64,000 nucleotides of DNA from an uncultured Clostridia bacterium (GTDB taxonomy: Bacteria > Bacillota > Clostridia > Oscillospirales > Ruminococcaceae). The stretch is taken from assembly GCA_946498095.1 (NCBI GenBank), contig CAMMMX010000015.1, positions 1 through 64,000 on the forward strand. Reading direction: 5' to 3'. The position numbers and the translations under genes were made by a program. This document shows, one piece after another, positions 43,094 through 54,986 of this stretch; position 1 is the first letter of the stretch, and every line of letters begins with the position of its first letter. The notes beneath the pieces are model-generated. The model saw only the letters and a list, made by a program, of their open reading frames with translations, searched no databases and was not told where the DNA came from.

Positions 43094-43256
43094 CCCCCTA
43101 CAGGAACGTCAAAAAAAATTTACATCTGATTTTCACACAATATTTTCCTCTATTTGCTTCTTCCCATTTGATCAAAAGAGCGGCGTTGTGTCTGTTAAGA
43201 TTCCACAAGCCGCCTTGGAAAAATTCTTACTTATATAATATCCGCTACAAATATCT

Positions 43257-43393
43257 GTGGAATACTTGAAACTCCACATCGAATCTGATATAATTTGATA
43301 GAAACGCTTCTGTTGTGGAAACGGATTTTTCCACGTGCTTTCACCATCTTTCCCCTGTTTATTCACAACAGAATCCACAAAAGATATGAGGAG
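43257..43393 (+). promoter_or_regulatory. dnaA promoter with flanking DnaA-box-like sites
   Basis: TTGAAA (43266-43271), a 17-base spacer and TATAAT (43289-43294) form the promoter. DnaA-box-like 9-mers surround it: TGTGGAATA (43257), TGTGGAAAC (43314) and TTATTCACA (43359-43367, one base from consensus). Autoregulation by DnaA is therefore likely. AGGAGGT for dnaA lies at about 43390. Confidence 0.7.
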
Positions 43394-43407
43394 GTAAACT
43401 TTCAACA

Positions 43408-44772
43408 ATGGAATCCTTTATGGAAGTGCTGAATCTGGTGAAAGAGTACTGTAAACAGGAAATCACCGATATCGCCTTTAATCTCTGGATTCAGCCGATC
43501 GAACCGGTTTCCTTTGAAAACGATACAGCTACGCTGTTCGTCAAAACCAAGTTTCAGAAAGAGCTTTTGCTCAACAACTACATCGCGCTGCTGGAAAAAG
43601 CTTTTCAGGCCGTGCTCGGGTTCGACGTCAAGGTGCATATTGTCACCGGCGACGACGCACCTGCCCCTAACGACGGCGAAGCCAATAAGGCTCTGTCACC
43701 TGAGGAAGTCGCCGAAGTAGCGCGGCGCAAGGAGTTGGAGAACACCATCACCGGCGGGGATTACGAATATACCTTCGATACCTTTATTGTCGGCAGTTCC
43801 AACAACTTTGCCTATGCTGCCTGCCAGGCTGTCGCCAAAAAGCAGACCGGCGCCTACAACCCGCTGTTTATCTACGGCCAATCCGGACTGGGAAAGACGC
43901 ATCTGCTGATGGCAATCAGCCATGAGGTCAAAAAAAACAACCCGGATACCAATGTAATCTATGTCACGGGTGAGGCTTTTACCAACGAATTGATTTCCGC
44001 TATCGGTAAGAAAAATACCCACGACTTCCATCTGAAATACCGCCAAGCGGATATCCTATTGGTCGACGATATCCAGTTTATCGCCGGCAAGGAAAGCACA
44101 CAGGAAGAGTTCTTCTACACCTTCAACGAACTGCATCAGGTAGGCAAGCAGATTGTGCTGACCTCCGACCGTCCACCCAAGGACATTAAAACTCTGGAAG
44201 ACCGCCTAAGAACCCGCTTTGAATGGGGACTCCTCACCGACATTTCCACTCCTGATTTCGAAACGAGAATTGCCATTATCCGTCGAAAAGCGGAGCTTTT
44301 GGATTTGGTCATCCCCGACGAAGTGGCAGAGTTTATCGCAAATCGCTTGAAAAACAACATCCGGCAGCTGGAAGGCGCCGTCAAAAAAATCAAAGCGGCC
44401 AAGCTGCTGACCGGCACCACGCCGACCATTGCCGTCGCGCAGACGGTCATTAAGGATATTTTAAACGACAGTCAGCCGGTGCCGATCACGGTGGAACGGA
44501 TCATTACCGAAGTGGGCAAAACCTATGGCGTTTCCGTATCGGACATCCGTTCTAATAAGCGGGCGGCACAAATTTCCAGCGCACGACAGATTTCGATGTA
44601 TGTCGTACGGGAAATCACCCAAATGTCGCTGGCATCCATCGGAGCGGAATTTGGCGGAAAAGACCACTCTACGGTGGTTTATTCCATTGCACAGGTGGAA
44701 AAGAACATGAAAAAAGACCCCCGCTATAAAGAGGTCATTGACGATATTATAAAAAACATCCGCGATAATTAG
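43408..44772 (+). CDS. dnaA: Chromosomal replication initiator DnaA
   Basis: DnaA melts the origin and loads the replicative helicase. The 454-residue protein has domain I (MESFMEVLNLVKEYCKQEIT), a short acidic linker, and the AAA+ domain with Walker A FIYGQSGLGKTHLLMAI, Walker B ILLVDDIQFIAGKESTQEEF and sensor residues in TSDRPPKDIKTLEDRLRTRF. Domain IV has the DNA-binding signature AQISSARQISMYVVREITQM and GAEFGGKDHSTVVYSI. AGGAGGT lies 12 bases before the ATG, slightly long. It starts the plus-strand half of the origin cluster. Confidence 0.97.
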   Translation: MESFMEVLNLVKEYCKQEITDIAFNLWIQPIEPVSFENDTATLFVKTKFQKELLLNNYIALLEKAFQAVLGFDVKVHIVTGDDAPAPNDGEANKALSPEEVAEVARRKELENTITGGDYEYTFDTFIVGSSNNFAYAACQAVAKKQTGAYNPLFIYGQSGLGKTHLLMAISHEVKKNNPDTNVIYVTGEAFTNELISAIGKKNTHDFHLKYRQADILLVDDIQFIAGKESTQEEFFYTFNELHQVGKQIVLTSDRPPKDIKTLEDRLRTRFEWGLLTDISTPDFETRIAIIRRKAELLDLVIPDEVAEFIANRLKNNIRQLEGAVKKIKAAKLLTGTTPTIAVAQTVIKDILNDSQPVPITVERIITEVGKTYGVSVSDIRSNKRAAQISSARQISMYVVREITQMSLASIGAEFGGKDHSTVVYSIAQVEKNMKKDPRYKEVIDDIIKNIRDN

Positions 44773-45343
44773 TTTTCAACATCGATTTGTGGAAAATGTT
44801 AAAAGAAGTTTTGCTTTATTTTTCTCTTTTTAATTTTTATCCCCCTTTTTCCACCAGCTAAACAAAAATTCCCTTTCCACATATTCAACAACATTACCAA
44901 CGCTGCCTGATTCCTCTGCGAAACCACCCTTTTCTTCCACATTATTCTTCACATTCCACAAACCACCTTCTACCTTTCTCCACGCTTCTTTTTCCCATTT
45001 CCACTTTTCCTAATTTTCCAAACAAATAACTGCGCTAGTATCAAATCCAACTTTCTTCGACAGCCACTGACTTTTTTCTGTTTTTCCACATCTACACGGT
45101 CCCTACTGCTACGACTATTTTTCCTTTCTATCTATTCTATTCTTTTTTATTCCTATATAGATAGGGAGAAAAATTTTTTTACTCCACTAGCTCCCTGTAT
45201 ATACATGCATAAATGCATATACAGGTAAGATGACTTCTCCTTATATGTTCACAGGTCGTGTTGCCTTTTCCTTCGCGTGTTTCTCTTCCACGTTTTTTGT
45301 CGCATCCGCGACAGTTCTTATATTGAGAATGGAGGTATCTGTA
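44773..45343. other. oriC: Presumed oriC between dnaA and dnaN
   Basis: This 571-base AT-rich gap has no gene. It is strikingly rich in CCACA: exact TTTTCCACA at 45082-45090 and its complement at 44788-44796, near matches at 44873 (CTTTCCACA) and 44933 (TCTTCCACA), plus several shorter TTCCACA cores. Pyrimidine-rich T/C tracts, a run of A/T near 45160-45180 that could melt, and an imperfect palindrome at 45194-45225 follow. With the box-containing dnaA promoter it forms a bipartite origin as in Bacillus. Confidence 0.7.
45194..45225. repeat. Imperfect palindrome upstream of dnaN
   Basis: CCTGTATAT...GCAT and ATGCATATACAGG arms face each other in an AT-rich stretch. It may be an unwinding-region element or a terminator of leader RNA. 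Confidence 0.4.
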
Positions 45344-46450
45344 ATGAAATTTGTCTGCGACAGGCCGTCCTTGAGCGAAGCGCTGCTGAACGTCTCTCGT
45401 GCGGTAGAGGCTAAATCAACAATTCCAGCGTTGGAGGGTGTGCTGCTTGAAGTACAGGGAAATACCCTTTCCTTAACCGGCTATAACTTGGAGATGGGAA
45501 TGACGACAAAGCTTTCCGTTTCTGAGGCAGAAGAAGGACGCATTGTCATCAATGCACGCATTTTTTCCGATTTCGTCCGTCGTATGGCGGGCAATGAAGT
45601 TTGTTTTCGTGTTGACGATAAATATCTGACTACCGTAACTAGCGGCCAGACGGAATACACGGTGATGTCTATTCCGGCGCAGGAATATCCGGAGATTCCA
45701 CAAGTCACCGATGGGCAGAGGCTTTCCATATCGCAGTCGCTTCTCAAAAGTATGATCGCGCAGACGATTTTCGCCGTCGCAGTCACCGATCAAAAACCGG
45801 TGCTGATGGGGGTATTATTCGACATCGGCGAGGATGGAGCCACGCTGGTCGGCGTTGATGGCTACCGTCTGGCTGTTCGCAAAGAGAAGATCGCTTGCCA
45901 GGAGCCGATGAAATTTGTCGTTCCGGCGAAGGCGCTTTCTGAGCTTTCCAAGATGCTGTCCGACGAGGACGAAAAAACCGTCTTGATGTATGTCAGCCAG
46001 AAGCATATCCTTTTCGATATTGACGGGTACCTGCTGATTACCCGTCTGCTCGAAGGTGATTTCCTGGACTACAAGACCGCCGTCCCCAAGGCGACAGCCA
46101 CCCGGGTTAAGGTATCGGTGCGTGCGATGACCGATTGTGTCGAGCGCGTTTCCTTGATTATCACCGACAAATTTAAAAGCCCAGTACGCTGTACCTTTGC
46201 AAACAACACCGTCAAATTAAGCTGCGTCACTTCAATTGGTAAAGTGTATGATGAATTTCCCTGTGATATGCAGGGGGATCCGTTGGAGATCGGCTTTAAC
46301 CATAAATATCTGTTGGACGCGTTGAAGAATACCGGTTGCGACGAGGTATATCTGAGCATGAATGGCGGACTGTCGCCGATGACGATTACTTCGGAAGACG
46401 CCGACTCGTTCCTCTTCCTTGTGTTGCCGATTCGGCTCAAAAATGACTGA
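45344..46450 (+). CDS. dnaN: DNA polymerase III beta sliding clamp
   Basis: The clamp tethers polymerase III to DNA. ATG 45344 follows GGAGGT by eight bases; the longer frame to 45230 has no family match. The 368 residues show the three repeated clamp domains, with [48 protein letters not shown] and a C-terminal [10 protein letters not shown] close to the conserved MPMR-type end. It is followed by yaaA after 13 bases. Confidence 0.96.
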   Translation: MKFVCDRPSLSEALLNVSRAVEAKSTIPALEGVLLEVQGNTLSLTGYNLEMGMTTKLSVSEAEEGRIVINARIFSDFVRRMAGNEVCFRVDDKYLTTVTSGQTEYTVMSIPAQEYPEIPQVTDGQRLSISQSLLKSMIAQTIFAVAVTDQKPVLMGVLFDIGEDGATLVGVDGYRLAVRKEKIACQEPMKFVVPAKALSELSKMLSDEDEKTVLMYVSQKHILFDIDGYLLITRLLEGDFLDYKTAVPKATATRVKVSVRAMTDCVERVSLIITDKFKSPVRCTFANNTVKLSCVTSIGKVYDEFPCDMQGDPLEIGFNHKYLLDALKNTGCDEVYLSMNGGLSPMTITSEDADSFLFLVLPIRLKND

Positions 46451-46463
46451 AGGGGCGAAGAAA

Positions 46464-46703
46464 ATGTCTGAACAGATGCAAGAGGTTGCTATTCATACCC
46501 CTTTCATCAGGCTGGACCAGTTTTTAAAATTTGCCGGCGCTACGGAAACCGGCGGCGAAGCTAAGGAACTGGTTCAGGCGGGGCAAGTGTCCGTGAATGG
46601 GCAGGTTTGTACCGCGCGGGGAAGAAAGCTGGTTCCTGGAGACGAGGTGCGCGTTGAAGGCGACGTGACTTTGTACCGCGTTTGTGGCGGCGCGCCGACG
46701 TAA
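46464..46703 (+). CDS. yaaA: S4-domain RNA-binding protein YaaA/YlmH-like
   Basis: The 79-residue protein is one S4 domain ([50 protein letters not shown]), as in B. subtilis YaaA, which sits between dnaN and recF. ATG 46464 has GAAGGGG eight bases upstream. It binds structured RNA, probably rRNA during ribosome assembly; the exact target is unknown. Confidence 0.9.
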   Translation: MSEQMQEVAIHTPFIRLDQFLKFAGATETGGEAKELVQAGQVSVNGQVCTARGRKLVPGDEVRVEGDVTLYRVCGGAPT

Positions 46704-46755
46704 CGCGGATCCACATGACGGATAGAAGACGGAGCATGGGGGGCATGAAAACAAG

Positions 46756-47886
46756 GTGTTTGTAACAGCGCTTGAAGCGGACGGCTTCCGCAATCTGCGG
46801 GAGGCGAAGCTTTCTCCATGCTCGGAAATGAACGTCATCTGTGGCGAAAACGGGCAGGGCAAAACCAATCTTCTGGAGGCCATCTATTTCTTTACGGGGA
46901 TGAAATCCTTCCGGGGTTCCGGTGTTCGCGATGCGCAGCTGCTGTGCTTTGGTGGGGACAGAGCTGCGTTGTCGTTGTGCTGTGATGATGGGCGCCGGGT
47001 CAGCTGTTGGGAAGGCCAGCTTGTGCACAAGGACGGCGGCGTCGAACGAAGGGTGTCCTGTAACGGTGTCGACCTGAAGAAGCTCGGCGCAGAAGCCTCC
47101 CCATTACGCTGTGTCGTCTTCGCCCCCTCCCACCTATCGCTGGTCAAGGATGGGCCGGAGCAGCGCAGACGGTTTTTGGATCAGGCGATCAGCCAGGTCA
47201 AGGGCGTTTATGCGGACTACCTTTCTCAGTATCAGCGTACGCTTTACCAGCGTAATGCACTGCTGAAACGCACTGGTCATGTACAGGCAGACTTACTTGA
47301 TGTTTGGGATTTGCAGCTTGCGAAGGCCGGCACGGTGTTGAGCATTTTCCGTTGCGACTATGTCCGAAAGCTCTCGGCTGTAGCGCGCGATTTTTATACC
47401 GGTATCAGCGGCGGCCGGGAGGATTTTACTGTGAGCTACCGTTCCACTGTTTTTCACCGCGATATGTCGCGTGAAACCTATACCGACGAGAATATCGGGG
47501 TTTATTACGATAGTCTGCGCGCCGCAAGAGCTGATGACGTTGAACAAGGATTTACATCTGTGGGGGTGCACCGTGACGACCTGGAATGCAGCCTGGACGG
47601 GACACCGATGCGCCTGTACGCCTCGCAGGGGCAGCAGCGCAGTGCTGTGCTTGCACTGAAGCTGTCTGAGTCGCGGCTTTTTGAACAGTTATCCGGCCAG
47701 CGTCCCGTGGTACTGTTGGACGACGTGATGAGTGAGCTGGATGTCAAACGGCAGGATTATGTCCTCAACAGCCTGGGGGGGATCCAGGTGTTTGTCACCT
47801 GCTGCGATCCGTCCAGTATTCTCAGGTTGAAGAAAGGCGCGGTGTACGAAGTATCGGCCGGGTGTGTGCGCGCGCTGGACGTATAA
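46756..47886 (+). CDS. recF: DNA replication and repair protein RecF
   Basis: RecF is an SMC-like ATPase that helps load RecA at gaps. Walker A is in CGENGQGKTNLLEAIYFFTG, the signature motif is near LYASQGQQRSAVLALKLSES, and Walker B is in VVLLDDVMSELDVKRQDYVL. GTG 46756 starts MFVTALEADGFRNLREAKLS, which matches the family start; ATGs nearby are out of frame. At 376 residues it is of normal length. Confidence 0.95.
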   Translation: MFVTALEADGFRNLREAKLSPCSEMNVICGENGQGKTNLLEAIYFFTGMKSFRGSGVRDAQLLCFGGDRAALSLCCDDGRRVSCWEGQLVHKDGGVERRVSCNGVDLKKLGAEASPLRCVVFAPSHLSLVKDGPEQRRRFLDQAISQVKGVYADYLSQYQRTLYQRNALLKRTGHVQADLLDVWDLQLAKAGTVLSIFRCDYVRKLSAVARDFYTGISGGREDFTVSYRSTVFHRDMSRETYTDENIGVYYDSLRAARADDVEQGFTSVGVHRDDLECSLDGTPMRLYASQGQQRSAVLALKLSESRLFEQLSGQRPVVLLDDVMSELDVKRQDYVLNSLGGIQVFVTCCDPSSILRLKKGAVYEVSAGCVRALDV

Positions 47887-47999
47887 GTATGGAACGTTTT
47901 TTTACGAGAGAGACGTTTTCTGGATAGGAAACGCTAGGGTCGACATGTGTGCGCCGCCGGAATTTAGGCAACGGCAGTCCAGGTAAAGGAGGAGAAGGG

Positions 48000-48272
48000 T
48001 TGTACCTGCATCTTGGGATGGAGACAGTCGTCTCCGCTTCAGATATTGTTGGGATCTTTGATATCGAAAACACTTCCATCGGGAAAGGAACCAAGGAGTT
48101 CCTTGCCACGGCAGAAAAAAACGGGCGGGTCGTGAATGTATCGTACGAGCTTCCCAAGTCCTTTATCGTCTGCGCGGGGAAAAAAAGGAGCGACGAGGTG
48201 GTCTATATTTCCCAGATATCGGCCGCCACGCTGAAAAAGCGTCTATCCTTTATCGATAGCCTTAGCGTTTGA
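48000..48272 (+). CDS. remB: Extracellular matrix regulator RemB (DUF370)
   Basis: The 90-residue protein MYLHLGMETVVSASDIVGIF, DIENTSIGKGTKEFLATAEK, SYELPKSFIVCAGKKRSDEV matches the RemA/RemB family, small DNA-binding regulators. TTG 48000 is the start because AAAGGAGG precedes it by seven bases; an upstream ATG frame would add a Gly-rich unconserved tail. Position between recF and gyrB is the usual one. Confidence 0.9.
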   Translation: MYLHLGMETVVSASDIVGIFDIENTSIGKGTKEFLATAEKNGRVVNVSYELPKSFIVCAGKKRSDEVVYISQISAATLKKRLSFIDSLSV

Positions 48273-48403
48273 CGCTAGATGAATCTATCAAAATTGCGGT
48301 CGTCCGGCATAGCCGAGCGAAAGGATAACAGCCGTTTACGGAAAAGCGCCCAAAAGGCGTTGGTCCAGCACATGGCGATAGGAAATGTCCCGCCAGGAGG
48401 TAG

Positions 48404-50440
<2,037 letters not shown>

Positions 50441-50442
50441 GC

Positions 50443-50463
50443 GGTGCAGGCTGAGCCTGCACC
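50443..50463. repeat. Short perfect palindrome after gyrB
   Basis: GGTGCAGGCT and AGCCTGCACC meet around one base, directly after the gyrB stop. No T tract follows, so it is more likely an RNA-processing or partial termination element than a full terminator. Confidence 0.45.
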
Positions 50464-50645
50464 CAGATCGCGTACAAACATGAGAGGAAAATGAGGCGTT
50501 GCTGTACGCGTCGGAAACAGGTACGGAAGGAAAAGATGTTCTGTACAGGCTGAACTTGTAGCTTGTAAAGAGACACAAACAGCATGAAAATTGATGGAGG
50601 ATGGCAGGCTTGTTTGCCTTGCTGCATGAAATGAAGGTGATTGAA

Positions 50646-51389
50646 ATGATGGAAGAAAAGGACCGCGACCCGCTGCTGGAGGAATCATCCCAAAATGAAG
50701 ATGATATAGCCTGCGAAGGTACATCCGATAAGGATAAAGCAAATGATTGGGAAGGTCCTCCCCGCCCTGACCTGTTCGATCCGGAATCGCCCGAGATTCC
50801 GGAGGAGCCGTTGCCGGAAGGCGCCGATTTTCAGGTCTATTACCGATTGACTGCGGAGGACAGCAAGCGTGCTTTCGCTTCTTACCAGCGTCGGAAAGTG
50901 ATGCCCCGCTATTACGTATATACGGCGATACTAGGCGTCATTGCCATCTGTTACGGGATTGATATCTTCCGTTCATCAGACCGTAATTTCGCTATATTTA
51001 TGATTGTCATTTGTCTAGCGGTGATTCTGTCGCTTTGGACGAACGTCCTGACGGTGCGTAAGAAGCTTTATACGGCCCTTGATCTGGCCAGTGACGATCC
51101 TTTCCGTGCCGTTGTCTATCCCGACAAGCTTTCGATCCAGCTGCGCAGGGAGGTAAACGGCTCAGTCAATGATCCGACCTTCATCTCACCCGCGTTCGAC
51201 AAGTTATGGGTGATTCCAGATACGGAGTTATTCGTTCTTGTATATGAGAAAAGGAACCTTTTCGTTATCCCCCATAAGGCAATGACGCAGAAAGAGCAAG
51301 AGGCTTTGGACGTATTGCTTGCACAGGCAAAGGGTGGTAAAAAAAGAAACTTCCAGAAGACAGGGCAATCCGATATCAACCAAGGCTGA
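50646..51389 (+). CDS. YcxB-like membrane protein between gyrB and gyrA
   Basis: The 247-residue protein has a strongly acidic, Pro-rich N-terminal ~65 residues (cytoplasmic). Two adjacent membrane helices follow (about 90-108 and 115-135, YVYTAILGVIAICYGIDIFR, FAIFMIVICLAVILSLW), then a C-terminal domain with VVYPDKLSIQLRREVNGSVN and LVYEKRNLFVIPHKAMTQKE. That last part is typical of YcxB-like domains (SPxFDKLW...IPxxA). Family function is unknown. ATG 50646 has AAGGTGA upstream. It is probably co-transcribed with gyrB and gyrA. Confidence 0.75.
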   Translation: MMEEKDRDPLLEESSQNEDDIACEGTSDKDKANDWEGPPRPDLFDPESPEIPEEPLPEGADFQVYYRLTAEDSKRAFASYQRRKVMPRYYVYTAILGVIAICYGIDIFRSSDRNFAIFMIVICLAVILSLWTNVLTVRKKLYTALDLASDDPFRAVVYPDKLSIQLRREVNGSVNDPTFISPAFDKLWVIPDTELFVLVYEKRNLFVIPHKAMTQKEQEALDVLLAQAKGGKKRNFQKTGQSDINQG

Positions 51390-51414
51390 TACGCCAAAAG
51401 TGAGGTAAAATAGA

Positions 51415-54000
51415 TTGGACAAGGACTTGCATACAAATCTGGACGGCGCGCAATTTAACGACCAGACGAAAATCATTCCAGTGGATATCGAGAAGGAAAT
51501 GCGCGAATCCTATCTCGCCTATTCCATGTCGGTCATTGTGGGGCGTGCGCTCCCCGACGTGCGTGACGGATTAAAACCGGTGCACCGCCGTATCCTGTAT
51601 ACGCTGTGGGAAAACGGTCTGACGCCGGATAAAGCTTACCGTAAGTGTGCTGACACCGTGGGTAGTGTGCTGGGACGTTACCATCCGCATGGAGATGCAT
51701 CGGTCTACGACGCTATGGTGCGTCTGGCGCAGGATTTTTCGCTGCGTTATCCACTGGTTGACGGTCATGGCAACTTCGGTTCTATCGACGGAGACCCTCC
51801 GGCGGCTTACCGGTATACGGAGGCCAAAATGAGCAAGATCTCGATGGAGATGCTGACCGACATCGGCAAAGATACCATCGAGTATATGTCTAACTACGAC
51901 GACCGCCTGAAAGAGCCGGTCATGCTCCCTTCCCGTTTTCCAAACCTTTTGGTAAACGGGTCGACAGGTATTGCCGTCGGTATGGCCACCAATATCCCGC
52001 CGCACAACCTGGGTGAGGTCATTGATGCGCTTGCCTACCTGATAGACAACCCGGATGCGGACCTTTTGGATATCATGGAGTTTATCAAAGGTCCGGACTT
52101 CCCAACTGGCGGAACTATTATGGGATATTCTGGGATACGAGCAGCTTATGGTACCGGCCGGGGCAAAATTATCCTGCGCGCCAAGGCGGAAATCGAAGAG
52201 GAAAGTAACGGCCGATTCCGTATCGTTGTACGGGAAATCCCCTACATGGTCAATAAGACGCGCCTGCTGGAGTCGATCGCCGATCTGGTCAAAGATAAGA
52301 GAGTGGACGGCATCAGCAACCTGAGGGATGAGTCCGACCGGGAGGGTATGCGTATTGTCATTGAGCTCAAACGTGACGCCAACCCGCAGGTTATTTTAAA
52401 CCAGCTGTATTCCTTTACCCAGTTACAGGAGACTGTAGGGGTAATTATGCTGGCGCTGGTTCATGGAGAACCGAAGATCCTTACCCTGATGGAGATGCTG
52501 AACCATTACTTGGACTTCCAGGTGGAGGTTATCACCCGCCGTACCCAGTTCGACCTACGCAAGGCACAGGAACGCGCCCACATCCTGGAAGGCTTTAAAA
52601 TTGCGTTGGACTTTATTGACGAAGTTATCGCGCTGTTGCGCGCCTCCAAATCGATCCCCGAGGGCAAGGCAGCACTGATGGAGCGCTTTGGGCTGGATGA
52701 CGTCCAGGCTGACGCTATCGTCGCCATGCGTCTGGGACAGCTGACGGGGATGGAGCGTATCAAGATTGAGGAGGAACTGGCCGCGCTGTTGGAGAAAATC
52801 CGCGAGTTGGAAGGGATCCTTGCCGACGGTTCGAAAATTTTGGCCATCATCAAGGAAGAGCTTTTGCAAATCAAGGCGAAATTTAATGATGCGCGCCGGA
52901 CATCGATTGAGGCCGTTAGCGGTGAGGTTGACATTGAAGATCTCATCCCGGTGGAGGATTGCGTTGTCACCTATACCCATTTTGGGTATATTAAGCGTAT
53001 GCCGGCCGATACTTATAAGACCCAGCGAAGGGGTGGACGTGGTGTCAGCGGAATGAAGCAGCGCGAAGAGGACTTCGTGGAGGAGCTGTTTGTTTCGTCG
53101 ACGCACGATAACGTACTCTTCATTACCAGCAAGGGCAAAATGTACAAGCTCAAATGCTATGAGATTCCTGAGGGCAGTAAAAACGGGCGTGGCATCAATA
53201 TCGTCAACCTTCTGCAGCTAGAGCCGGACGAGAAAATAGCGGCAATGCTCAAGGTAAGCGATTTTGATGAGGATGCTTATCTTGTCACCGTGACCAAGCA
53301 GGGTATCATCAAGCGTACCGTGCTTACCGCATACCGGAATGTACGTAAAAACGGCTTGATCGCCATCAGCCTTTCCGAGGGCGACGAGTTGGCTTATGCC
53401 CGCATCACTCACGGCCAGAATGAACTGTTGATAGCAACACGGCTAGGTATGGCCATCCGGATCCGGGAGAAGGACATCCGTCCCCTGTCGCGCAGCGCAC
53501 GCGGCGTTAAGGCGATTACGCTGAAGGAGGGGGACGAGGTCGTCGGTATGGCGCGGATACGTGAAAATGCAACGGTGCTGACTGTCACAGATAAGGGACT
53601 GGGCCGTCGTACAGCGATCGACGAGTACCGCGTCCAGAACCGTGGTGGCCTTGGATTGAAGAACTATAAAGTTAGTGAGGAAAAAGGGTATGTTTGCGGT
53701 GTCAAGGTTGTGGATGACACCGATGACATTATTCTGATTTCCACCGACGGCGTTATTATCCGTATCGTGGTCGGCGATGTGCGGGTCATGTCCCGTTATG
53801 CAATAGGGGTACGCGTCATGCGGATCATGGGCGATTCTCGAGTCGTCACATTTGCGCGGACCGAACATGACGAAGAGGCGCAGGCAGAAGCCGTCGAAGA
53901 GGTGGAAGGCGGGGATGCCGCAGATGTGTCGATGATGGAAGAGGAGAACGAGTTGCCTCAAATTATGCCGGCGGATGGTGAACCTGACGGCGTCGAATAA
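51415..54000 (+). CDS. gyrA: DNA gyrase subunit A
   Basis: GyrA cleaves and rejoins DNA through the active-site tyrosine. The quinolone-resistance region [20 protein letters not shown] is intact, with catalytic Tyr in [11 protein letters not shown]-type context (RYTEAKM). The GyrA box in the C-terminal beta-pinwheel appears as [10 protein letters not shown], with further repeats to residue ~815 and an acidic tail. TTG 51415 is the start, with GAGGT nine bases upstream. At 861 residues it is slightly longer than Bacillus GyrA because of that tail. Confidence 0.97.
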   Translation: MDKDLHTNLDGAQFNDQTKIIPVDIEKEMRESYLAYSMSVIVGRALPDVRDGLKPVHRRILYTLWENGLTPDKAYRKCADTVGSVLGRYHPHGDASVYDAMVRLAQDFSLRYPLVDGHGNFGSIDGDPPAAYRYTEAKMSKISMEMLTDIGKDTIEYMSNYDDRLKEPVMLPSRFPNLLVNGSTGIAVGMATNIPPHNLGEVIDALAYLIDNPDADLLDIMEFIKGPDFPTGGTIMGYSGIRAAYGTGRGKIILRAKAEIEEESNGRFRIVVREIPYMVNKTRLLESIADLVKDKRVDGISNLRDESDREGMRIVIELKRDANPQVILNQLYSFTQLQETVGVIMLALVHGEPKILTLMEMLNHYLDFQVEVITRRTQFDLRKAQERAHILEGFKIALDFIDEVIALLRASKSIPEGKAALMERFGLDDVQADAIVAMRLGQLTGMERIKIEEELAALLEKIRELEGILADGSKILAIIKEELLQIKAKFNDARRTSIEAVSGEVDIEDLIPVEDCVVTYTHFGYIKRMPADTYKTQRRGGRGVSGMKQREEDFVEELFVSSTHDNVLFITSKGKMYKLKCYEIPEGSKNGRGINIVNLLQLEPDEKIAAMLKVSDFDEDAYLVTVTKQGIIKRTVLTAYRNVRKNGLIAISLSEGDELAYARITHGQNELLIATRLGMAIRIREKDIRPLSRSARGVKAITLKEGDEVVGMARIRENATVLTVTDKGLGRRTAIDEYRVQNRGGLGLKNYKVSEEKGYVCGVKVVDDTDDIILISTDGVIIRIVVGDVRVMSRYAIGVRVMRIMGDSRVVTFARTEHDEEAQAEAVEEVEGGDAADVSMMEEENELPQIMPADGEPDGVE

Positions 54001-54009
54001 AGGTTGTGG

Positions 54010-54041
54010 AATTCCCCCCTGTCACGTGACAGGGGGGAATT
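54010..54041 (+). terminator. Perfect 16-bp hairpin after gyrA
   Basis: AATTCCCCCCTGTCAC pairs perfectly with GTGACAGGGGGGAATT, nine bases after the stop codon. The exit sequence is only weakly T-rich. Confidence 0.8.
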
Positions 54042-54199
54042 TGGATCAGCGGAAATACATCTTTGCGTATGTGCAAAAACGATTTACAATGATAAGTGAT
54101 ATTTCATTCATAAAAAACTTGTGTTGACTTATTTTTTACATAAATTAATACGAAAAGATTTTTATTACTCATATAAAAATCGATTTTATCGCTTATATA

Positions 54200-54228
54200 T
54201 TGACAAATAAAGTAAATTCTGATATATT
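54200..54228 (+). promoter_or_regulatory. Sigma-A-type promoter of the small secreted protein gene
   Basis: TTGACA (54200-54205), a 17-base spacer and TATATT (54223-54228). The resulting leader is about 95 bases and can fold locally (TTTCCGGAGA region), but matches no riboswitch I know. Confidence 0.75.
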
Positions 54229-54329
54229 AAAAACAGGAAATATTTCCATAATTATGGTTGAGTTTGGTTTCCGGAGACTAAATTCTACCAAGCAATCAAA
54301 AGGCGTCAAAAAACAGGAGGAAAAGTCAA

Positions 54330-54764
54330 ATGAAAAACACCAAAAAGGTCGTTGCGGCTTGTACAGCGGCGTTGCTTGCACTGGGCATGAGTGTCAGTAC
54401 ATTCGCGTATAACCCGGATTTCGACGGCCCGCAGCCGTATAGTATAGCCGAGACTCCGGTTGCGTACACGAAAGGTTCGCTGGGAATTACCAACCAGTGT
54501 AAAGGGCGTTTAAGGAATTACACGAGTGGGAACAGCGTATATGCGGAAGCCACTTCTATGTCCTACTATGGCGTTACGACAAATATTTGTACACTGGTAA
54601 CACCGGACGGCGTGCCACATCAAAGTATCCAACATAATTCGGAGCGTGCGCAGGTGACGGTGAATATAGATAATTATCCGGAGATTGTCACTTATACCGG
54701 TAATTTTCAGACTTCCTGTCCGAAATACGGGTCCTGGAGCGATTCGTTAAGCGCTAAGTTGTAA
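54330..54764 (+). CDS. Small secreted protein of unknown family
   Basis: The start follows CAGGAGGAAAAG. A classical signal peptide (MKNTKKVVAACTAALLALGM, cleavage near STFA-YN) precedes about 118 mature residues. These are rich in Tyr, Ser, Thr and Asn, beta-like, with three cysteines (CKGRLRNYTSG, NICTLVTPDG, TSCPKYGSW). The exported product has no anchor. Function is unknown. The strong dedicated promoter and terminator suggest it is well expressed and independently regulated. Confidence 0.78.
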   Translation: MKNTKKVVAACTAALLALGMSVSTFAYNPDFDGPQPYSIAETPVAYTKGSLGITNQCKGRLRNYTSGNSVYAEATSMSYYGVTTNICTLVTPDGVPHQSIQHNSERAQVTVNIDNYPEIVTYTGNFQTSCPKYGSWSDSLSAKL

Positions 54765-54812
54765 TTTTTTTTGACTATTTGAATGAGTCAGGTGTCATCA
54801 TACAATAAAATG

Positions 54813-54848
54813 AGGACCAGATGCCGTATGATAACGGCCTCCGGTCCT
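54813..54848 (+). terminator. Intrinsic terminator of the secreted protein gene
   Basis: AGGACC...GCCG pairs with CGGC...GGTCCT through an interrupted stem and is followed by TTTTTT. Confidence 0.75.
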
Positions 54849-54886
54849 TTTTTGTCTTTTGCGTGTCAAGTATACCCTAGAAAGGC

Positions 54887-54915
54887 TTGCAACCGTTTTT
54901 TCAGCGTGCTATAAT
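54887..54915 (+). promoter_or_regulatory. Sigma-A-type promoter of the PHP gene
   Basis: TTGCAA (54887-54892), a 17-base spacer and TATAAT (54910-54915), about 70 bases before the start codon. Confidence 0.75.
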
Positions 54916-54986
54916 AAGCGGAAGAGCAAACAGATCCGGCGGCATGGCGCCGCTATCATGATTGAGAAAGGTGTGGAACTTAGGTT

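Noticed and set aside
54010-54041. Possible fourth parS (CACGTG core in the gyrA terminator)
   Set aside because: Only the central six bases agree; the flanking TTT/AAA of parS is replaced by a G/C-rich hairpin stem.
54228-54329. c-di-GMP or other known riboswitch in the leader of the secreted protein gene
   Set aside because: The conserved cores of the classes I know (for example the GEMM GCAAA/ACGCA elements) are absent.
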